This document shows, piece after piece, positions 57,361 to 64,000 of a stretch of 64,000 bases of DNA (its first letter is position 1; the number at the start of each line of letters is the position of its first letter). The notes below the pieces were generated by a model that saw nothing but the letters and a program-made list of their open reading frames with translations, was not told where the DNA came from and did not search any database. The DNA is taken from the NCBI GenBank assembly GCA_031216915.1, contig CM062290.1, forward strand, positions 251,850,581-251,914,580, read 5' to 3'. The stretch comes from Pictodentalium vernedei (Eukaryota > Mollusca > Scaphopoda > Dentaliida > Dentaliidae). The translations under genes and the position numbers were made by a program.

Positions 57361-57840
57361 AAGAAACAGGGTAGTCTCGACTTGGAAATAAATTCTTGTA
57401 GAAAATATATGAAAATATCTCGTTCCAGTGAGGAGTCACAAGTTTTATTTTTGAGGCAGAAAATGAAAATGTTTAGTATTTCAAGAAATGTTTACAAATG
57501 TCTGCAATAGAGACGGGCGATATACCGAAAATATCGTTCGGTATCAGTATCACGTCAATACCGATTTACCTACGGGGGAAATCTTAAAATATCGATGTTT
57601 CGGTATTGAAAAATATTCCTGACATTAACTAAAAAATAATGATCTGACAGCATAATATTTTGCAAAGTGGATGATAGGAGGAGCCCATGGTCGAGGTCTT
57701 TCCCAATACCTCAAATTTCTCTCAGTTTCTTGTTACATCAAATGACCGATGGCAACTATCTGTGTTATTTCCACCATTTTGACAAACAATACAGACCTTA
57801 TGTGTTACCTCAACCTGTCATATTCTCACTAGTCTATAAG

Positions 57841-58091
57841 TTAACCCTTTACCCAACGAATGACCCGCATCCACCCGCGTAATATGCAAATTCAGCAGCT
57901 GAAAAAATATTATTTTTCGAAAATTTTCAACAAAACCATATCATGTGACCCCCTCTTTGGAACGAGCTCATCGAGCTCGTTCCAAAGAGGGGGTCACATG
58001 ATATGGTTTTATTAAATATTTTTGAAAAAAATTAAAAAATGATATTTAAAATAATAAATTTTGAAATCGTCTGCGTTGGGTAAAGGGTTAA
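57841..58091 (+). mobile_element. Palindromic TTAA MITE, family B, with a compensated insertion
   Basis: TTAA on both sides. The left arm has GACCCCCTCTTTGG and the right arm CCAAAGAGGGGGTC: one extra C and one extra G compared with all other copies, so pairing is kept. Variable position T/A. Confidence 0.95.
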
Positions 58092-58138
58092 AAGTGAGCA
58101 TTCTAAGTGTCTGATCACTGTAGAAAGGCGACCTGCAG

Positions 58139-58268
58139 CTGGGCCGTATACCAGAAATGTCAATCGATATTAGCATTGGTATCGGAATGTTGTCGAATAC
58201 CGTACTGATATCAAGATAAATCACCGTAAAAATACCGATACCGAACTCGAAGTTTCAATACGGCCCAG
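58139..58268. mobile_element. Short MITE with CTGGGCCGTAT ends
   Basis: Left end CTGGGCCGTATACC and right end CAATACGGCCCAG mirror each other. The interior contains GGTATCGG and CCGATACC. A related sequence is at 57524-57616 (GGGCGATATACCGAAAATAT). Confidence 0.65.
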
Positions 58269-58352
58269 ATTTAGTCAGCAATTAGATCAAACAAGATAAT
58301 CTCGACTTGAAAATAAATTCTTTTAGTCAGACCGTAAAAAATATCAACCTAC

Positions 58353-58523
58353 CTGGACACTTTGCAGTATTACATGTGTCGGCTTCAAAATCTTCCCCGT
58401 CGCATGGCTTGCCGTTATATTGTGGTTCAGGCATTGAGCACGTTCGTGTGCGTTTTCTTGAGCCACTTCCACATACATGGGAACACCTATCCCATGGATA
58501 CCACCCCGTCCATCCACCATCAA
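58353..58523 (-). CDS. Thrombospondin type-1 repeat exon (partial gene)
   Basis: The exon encodes one TSP1 repeat: GGWTGWYPWDRCSHVCGSGS, then RKRTRTCSMPEPQYNGKPCD and TCNTAKCP. The three layered tryptophans, the CSxxCGxG motif, the RxRxC strand and all six cysteines are present. TSP1 repeats mediate adhesion and matrix binding outside the cell and usually occur in tandem in ADAMTS, hemicentin, SCO-spondin and semaphorin-type proteins. The acceptor is TGTATGTTTACAG and the donor is CCAG/GTAGGT. Length is 171 bp (57 codons), phase 1 at both ends. The LDLa exon lies downstream on the same strand; further exons lie presumably outside the window. Confidence 0.9.
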
Positions 58524-59544
58524 CTGTAAACATACAATGATACCAATGCAATTTATCTTACAACCGCACATACGATCATTCAATTCAGAAAGAGAATTTT
58601 TTTATCTGCACTTATCGAAAACTGATTACATTTGTCGAGGCCACCGTTTTGATAAAAGTAATTAAATGATAAACAAATCACCAATTGCGCGAAATAAATC
58701 AGACTAGAACATTTTTGGACATGATGGTATTTCTGTATAGGCCTAACATGCTCTAAACCTGAAAAATAAAGAAACAGAAAGCTGCAACACTACAATAAAC
58801 TTTGGCGGTTATAGTGCAAGTAGAACAATGAATGGGGATTACGTCATGCACGGTCCAAGAACGTAATACCATTACGTCATAATGTCCATTGAACAAAAAA
58901 CAATTTATAGACGCTGAATGACTGTCAAAATATATATGAACAAGTCCAGAAATGGAGGAAGATTATAAGATAAATTGCTTATTGCCACCAAGTAGGTTCC
59001 GATATGGTGTTTTGAAGTCTCGACCTCGTCTTTGGATCATATATCGATACGTCCTAACGGTCTCGCCGATATATACCCAGAAATGAGATCTCGACTTCAA
59101 TACACCCATCTCCGAAATCCACATGGTTGTAATAACCTATATGGATATTGATAATATAATACAAATGTATATAAGGATATGTAAGAAAGATGAAAGTTTG
59201 TCCATTTTCTAATAAAGTATTCGCTGGAAAAAATTCGTATTTGCACGAAGTTGTCAAACATTGAAATGTTGTAGATTTTGTACCGAGGCAATCTCTAAGA
59301 ATAAAATGAAGAGCCGTGAGGGCAGATAACAAACTACTTCAGCTACCCGAACGCTGTGGTTTCAGGCCACTGCGTTCAGATTCCGTTCAGTGAAACAAGT
59401 GGAAATATTTCACACGGTGATTTGATCGGTTACAGCTAAAAGTATATTGAACATGGGTGGCAGTTTTGTGTCGAGTTTGAAAATGGTGTCTTGTTTTCAT
59501 TTATGTATGACGTAATGCTCGAACCCCGGAACCAGCATAATCTT
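58524..59544 (-). other. Presumed upstream intron; no feature
   Basis: No further TSP1 or other module was recognised upstream on this strand. Confidence 0.4.
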
Positions 59545-59768
59545 ATATTTATTACATGCCTATTACTTTTCCTTCAGTTCCATATTTACAAATCCGCACT
59601 GAACACATGTTCCATACGGATTTCCGTTGATTGGCTATTTTTCCACTTGACATGATGGATCCATCAAAAGAAATAAACTGCGCCCATTCTCGTAATCGGC
59701 CAATCGAAACGTCACATTCTGACCTAAATTAATTCGGAAACTGTGGTGACAGTCGATAAATCTAAAAT
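59545..59768 (+). repeat. Dispersed repeat shared with 24745
   Basis: TTATTACATGCCTATTACTT to GACAGTCGATAAATC. About 40 bp more than the other copy in the middle (GATTGGCTATTTTTCCACTT). Confidence 0.7.
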
Positions 59769-60687
59769 CTCACAGGCGACATATGTCCAGGGCCGGTGAG
59801 AGAGTTGTGAGAGAAACTTCCAGGCCAGAGGGTAGGGGATGCTGCAGGACTAGCTGCACCAGATGTCTACTGAATCGGAATAAAGACTGCCAGTCATTAC
59901 CTGACGACATTTAAGGACGCATGGAGACGCTTAAACTCTTATGTATGTAATCTCCTTCATTTCGCACACGGATTAGAGAGAAATGGCGACTGCTGAAGTC
60001 CAACCTCGGACATTTTTCGCAATTGGACTACAGAAATTGCGGATGTCCGTCATGTTGTCCCCGATTAATTCCCCATCTAATTCACTTCGAGAGTTGGTCC
60101 ATACAGTACTATGGTCATGGATAAAAGTCCATTCAACCCCGAGATAAGCCCCCCCTCCCCCCCCCCCCCCCCCCCGCCGATAGAAAATCATTGGTGGGTA
60201 TTAGCCCTCCAATATTAAAATCAGTGTTTGATATACGCTCCCACTTGACAAATCTGGTTACATTCCCCCCGAAATATTAAAATATGGAATCGAGCAAAGT
60301 TAGATTAGTTTATTGTTCATCATTAACATAGTAAAAACAAAATAATAATACCTAAAACAAACCAACAAAAGCAACAACAAATCACCTCAGTAAAAATGTC
60401 TGATTGAATGATCAACAGCTCTCAAGAACTCCAAAATGCTTTTATGAACTTTTTGTGGGCCTTTATGAAGCCTCTCGTGACCAGTTCACATTGCTGAAGC
60501 GTCTGAGTTTCTTTTACAGCATTTAACGTCAATTCACCTACCAAAAGGTCTGTTGTGAATATCCCCTTGCATGACAAACTTTTCGAATGGAACATGCACA
60601 TGGTCTTATAGATCATCTCATAAGTTGTAAAAACAAACACCAAGTCAGAGCACATTATTGCTCACATGTTTTGTCGAATGGCAAACT
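59769..60687. other. No gene supported; poly(C) tract
   Basis: A poly(C) run lies at 60150-60175. A minus-strand open frame at 60422-60655 (77 codons) shows no recognisable domain. Confidence 0.4.
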
Positions 60688-60940
60688 TTTACCCTTTACC
60701 TAACATGAAAAGCAGACGACACTTGCAAAAATAATTCTTGAATAACTAATTTTTTTCATTTATTTTGTCTCAAAAACATAGGTTATGACCCCTCATTGGA
60801 ACGAGCTCGACGAGCTCGTTCCAATGAGGGGTCATAACCTATGTTTTTGAGACAACAAAATGAAAAAATAATGTAAATTAATTGAAGATATTTTAGTATA
60901 GGCTGGCCGGTTTTGGCTGTTATGTTGGGTAAAGGGTTAA
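60688..60940 (-). mobile_element. Palindromic TTAA MITE, family A
   Basis: Left flank TTTA (decayed TTAA), right flank TTAA. Hairpin with A/T at the variable position; loop GAC. Confidence 0.95.
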
Positions 60941-61124
60941 AGGAAATATACCAGACAATACCAATGGACACCGAGGATGGAGCTTCCATTTGAAATATAA
61001 GAAACACTGCTAAGACTAAAGGCTGTTTTTGCTACCATTTGGAGTATCTAGGTGCGCAAGGGCAAAATTCACTTAGCAGCGAATTTTGATAAAAAAAAAC
61101 AGAACCGGCATCCTTGAAGAGGTG

Positions 61125-61932
61125 TAGTACCTTTCATGGGGTGATCTCCTCCCTCACTTGTCCACCGCCAAGTGACCCGGAGAGGCTGGATGCTGACAGT
61201 GATGCTGGCCACCGAATCCATCCAGAGGTCAAGAAGAAGAGAAAAGAAAGAAGGGACGCTCCGTCAGACGACGTGATGCCCGCCTAATGACGGAGTTCTT
61301 GGAGAAGAAAAGGAAGGAGAAGGAAAAGAGGGAGACAAGTGAGGACGTCGAAAGATCGGCTCCTGTCACCCCTGATTAACCTTTGTCTAGTCTGGCATCC
61401 CCCTCGCAGGAGAAGGGTCCGGTGCACACTGGGTCACCAGGAGATTAATCTCCATCCCACCAGACTCTTCGTCTGAAGTGGAGATGGAGGGGGAGATTTG
61501 TCTGTGGTGCGGAAAGTTGACGATGAACCTTCCACCTCCCCAACTCTTACTCCTCCAGCTTTTTCGGCCAAGAGCCCCGACCAGGAGGTGAGCACCACGG
61601 AATCCGTGGAGGAGTTCCTGGGAGAGAAGATTGAAGAGCAATACGGCTAAAACTACATGGAAGACTCCGAGGATATACACTATAACAGGGTTAGAGCAGG
61701 AGTGATTTGCACAGACACTACACCGACGTGGGCATCAAAAGACGGATAATTTCCATCACAGCCGCAAGGACGAGGCCATACGAACCAAGCCAGTCCCCAA
61801 ACCCTTCTCCAACACCAACAATACCACCAACATCAATCTCTCCATCGCATCCACCTCCCCCAAAGAAAAACCGCAGAAGACACAGACGCCGCTGAGTACC
61901 CTAACGATTAGCTCCCTTTGGCGCGCTCGGAC
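61125..61932 (+). pseudogene. Degenerate coding-like block, product unknown
   Basis: A G/C-richer stretch in which successive plus-strand frames read protein-like sequence: HRIHPEVKKKRKERRDAPSD, later DDEPSTSPTLTPPAFSAKSP, then ESVEEFLGEKIEEQYG and a stop, and finally RKDEAIRTKPVPKPFSNTNN to PKEKPQKTQTPLSTLTISSL. It is highly charged and Ser/Pro/Thr-rich, with several frame changes. It could be a decayed ORF1 or Gag-like protein of a retroelement, or a host pseudogene. No domain is recognised. Confidence 0.4.
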
Positions 61933-62638
61933 ATGACACAACAAAAATATAACTATACAATTAAAGTGGGTCGAAAGGGGCTTGCTTCAGACCGTCCCTG
62001 TGGAACTTATGCGCGCAAAAACATTTATTTTATTATTAAGATTTGAGGGGACAATATCTGAGCGTTAGTTTCAGGTCTAATGGGGACTTATAACCACAGT
62101 GCTTTCAAAGTTGGGGCTAATATTCACCAATGATTTTCCATCTGGGTATTTATGTCTGCTCCCCCTCCCCCATTTTGGACAGGGAATTATATCCAATGGT
62201 GTAATTTTTATGCGTCGGGAGATTATTGGCGGGGGGGGGGGGGGGGGGGGTATCCTACAATCAAAGTCACAAAAGCGGACAGAGAAATACGATCGGATCG
62301 CAACTGTGTCGCGACCCGGTTGAACTTCTCTGATTGCTTACTTCCCAGCAACAATATATAATCTCACGCGTTGACATTAAATCTGAGATGATTTGTGTGG
62401 ATGCAGTCTTAATATTGCACTATTTTATTTATAAAATCTCCCCTCACTGGTGTAGGTGGGTCATGATCGGATCACAGTACTGTATGTCCGACACCACGCA
62501 TAAGGAACTATCATTTGGCTCACTGACGACTCGTGTCACGTGAGTGTGAATCTTTCGTGTAGCGCAAAGTCTGGTTTTCTTTGGAGGCAAAATCGACAAG
62601 CGGTGAGGTGAGAAGAAGTCATTCTACTCAGGCAGAAG
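61933..62638. other. No gene; poly(G) tract
   Basis: A G run lies at 62230-62250. Nothing else seen. Confidence 0.4.
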
Positions 62639-63080
62639 CAGGGCCGTATTATTCATAAGGCTGACTAGGCTGAGGCCTGGGGACCCCAGGGACAGGGGCC
62701 CGCCAATCCTTTTTTGCTGAGGCACTGTTACCAGCGCCTTAGGGCTCCAATGGTTAAAGGCACTTTGCACTCTGCGCCGTAGCGATACATGAACATATGT
62801 ATTTATCCATATATATACTCTCATAAGTATACTATATATATATATTTATATACAGTACATTATTTTAATGATTATTTAAATAATATGTCAAGTTGTGAGT
62901 AGAATTCTTCAGGATACCCGCAAAATGATATAGGGCTATGTACTGCGGCATAGTGCCTACCGTACCAGGGTCAGGCTGTCAGCTGTAGTGGGGTGAAAGA
63001 TTGAAGTGCCGTAGGGAGGGGGGAGTCTGTCCCGAAGTACCTAAAAGCTTAGGGGCCGGCCACGGGTTAATACGACACTG
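62639..63080. mobile_element. hAT-like MITE with 8-bp target duplication
   Basis: Starts CAGGGCCGTATTATTCATAA and ends GGGTTAATACGACACTG. GGCAGAAG flanks it exactly on both sides (62631-62638 and 63081-63088). An 8-bp duplication and CAG-type ends are typical of hAT elements. No transposase is encoded in its 442 bp. Confidence 0.85.
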
Positions 63081-63570
63081 GGCAGAAGACACCAGATTCC
63101 CAAGAAGAGGCCGAAGTCGTGCTGCATGTGAGACTGTGTGTTTTCCTGTAAGCATGAGAAATATAGTAGATATTGCTCTGCTCAAGCCATTGGAGGGCTT
63201 TACAACCCTTTCAGGCCTGGTTTTTGAGTCTTTGTCAATCTCCAATAAGTTGTAAATGTTTACTATTTTCGCTAATGGAATCACATTATCTTCGTTTGTG
63301 AACTAAAAGTTCTTTAGTATTTGTCAACCTATGAAGACCATTACTAATTAAAATAAATCTACCTTGATGAGAAATTCTCCTCCGAATATAACAAGCAAAA
63401 ATTTTATCGCCGGGACAGGGTCGGCCTCATCCAATTAGCTTGCTTGACAAACTGTAAATACTGATTCGAGAAACTTCTATTCGAACAAATCACAAATTTA
63501 GTAAAACAAGTTCCCACCACTGAGCTATTAATTAAGCTATTTTATTCACTTGTGTCATTAAGGCAGCGTT
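63081..63570. other. No recognisable feature
   Basis: Nothing seen. Confidence 0.35.
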
Positions 63571-63821
63571 TTAACCCTTTACCCAACGTAACGGCCAAAA
63601 CCGGCCAGCGCTATTCTCAAAATTCGCCAATTAATTTTCATTATTTTTTCATTTTTTGTCTCAAAAACATAGGTTATGACCCCTCGTTGGAACGAGCTCG
63701 TCGAGCTCGTTCCAACGAGGGGTCATAACCTATGTTTTTGAGACAAAAAATGAAAAAAACTAGTTATTCAAGAATTTTTATTGCAAGTGTCGTCTGCTTT
63801 TCATGTTAGGTAAAGGGTTAA
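63571..63821 (+). mobile_element. Palindromic TTAA MITE, family A
   Basis: Complete copy with TTAA on both sides, G/C at the variable position, loop GTC. Confidence 0.95.
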
Positions 63822-64000
63822 AGAAGTTTGTTAGTTGTCTGTAAAAATCTTGATAATCGATTGTGAAGAAGTGTATGACATAAAAGTATTGATCGATTGA
63901 TTGCATAATTGACAGACTGATATTGGCAGAGTTTGGAAACGATTATTATTACTTTTGTATTTGAGTGTAAAGACGTTTAGTCTTCCAATCTTAACCAGAA

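Noticed and set aside
60422-60655. Minus-strand open frame of 77 codons as a small gene
   Set aside because: No recognisable domain, no splice or promoter signal; chance cannot be excluded.

Overview
The window is nuclear DNA of an animal, almost certainly an invertebrate and plausibly a marine lophotrochozoan such as a mollusc. The evidence is spliced extracellular-domain exons, AT-rich intergenic sequence, tRNA- and 5S-headed SINEs, a dead gag-pro LTR element of the gypsy type, LINE and Tc1 remnants, and very many short inverted-repeat elements. The taxon is inferred, not proven. There is no prokaryotic operon, CRISPR array, functional tRNA or functional rRNA gene.

Host genes: only two exons can be supported, both on the minus strand. 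One is a thrombospondin type-1 repeat (58353-58523) and one an LDL-receptor class A module (54401-54577). Each has a good acceptor and donor, and each is a phase 1-1 exon whose length is a multiple of three. They probably belong to one multidomain secreted or membrane protein that continues beyond the window. Most of the rest is transposon-derived or anonymous.

Layout: 0-9.5 kb holds SINEs, palindromic MITEs and a dead Tc1 transposase. From 9,567 to 15,714 a 2.96-kb unit is repeated 2.08 times; it carries gag, aspartic protease and the C-terminal end of integrase from a gypsy-type element whose reverse transcriptase is missing. From 17,917 to 20,539 lies a non-coding element with terminal inverted repeats of about 370 bp. 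From 22.7 to 34 kb there are large hairpins, LINE fragments and nested MITEs, including a 5S rRNA-headed SINE inserted in a LINE with an 11-bp target duplication. From 36.4 to 42.7 kb there are two unrelated tandem arrays with the same mean period of about 168 bp, and between them an array built of GGTTC/GAACC palindromes. From 43 to 53 kb there are more nested SINEs and MITEs. From 54 to 64 kb are the two host exons, more MITEs, a degenerate coding-like block and a hAT-like MITE with an 8-bp target duplication.

The dominant signal is a family of roughly 250-bp palindromic MITEs: 17 copies with both ends (13 of form A, 4 of form B), plus a half copy and an older diverged copy. They begin CCCTTTACC, are flanked by TTAA, and carry a near-perfect central hairpin. 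At least five sit inside recognisable copies of other repeats, exactly at a TTAA of the host repeat. This supports piggyBac-type target choice. The two arms of the hairpin vary together between copies, including one compensated insertion, which is the most unusual observation here.
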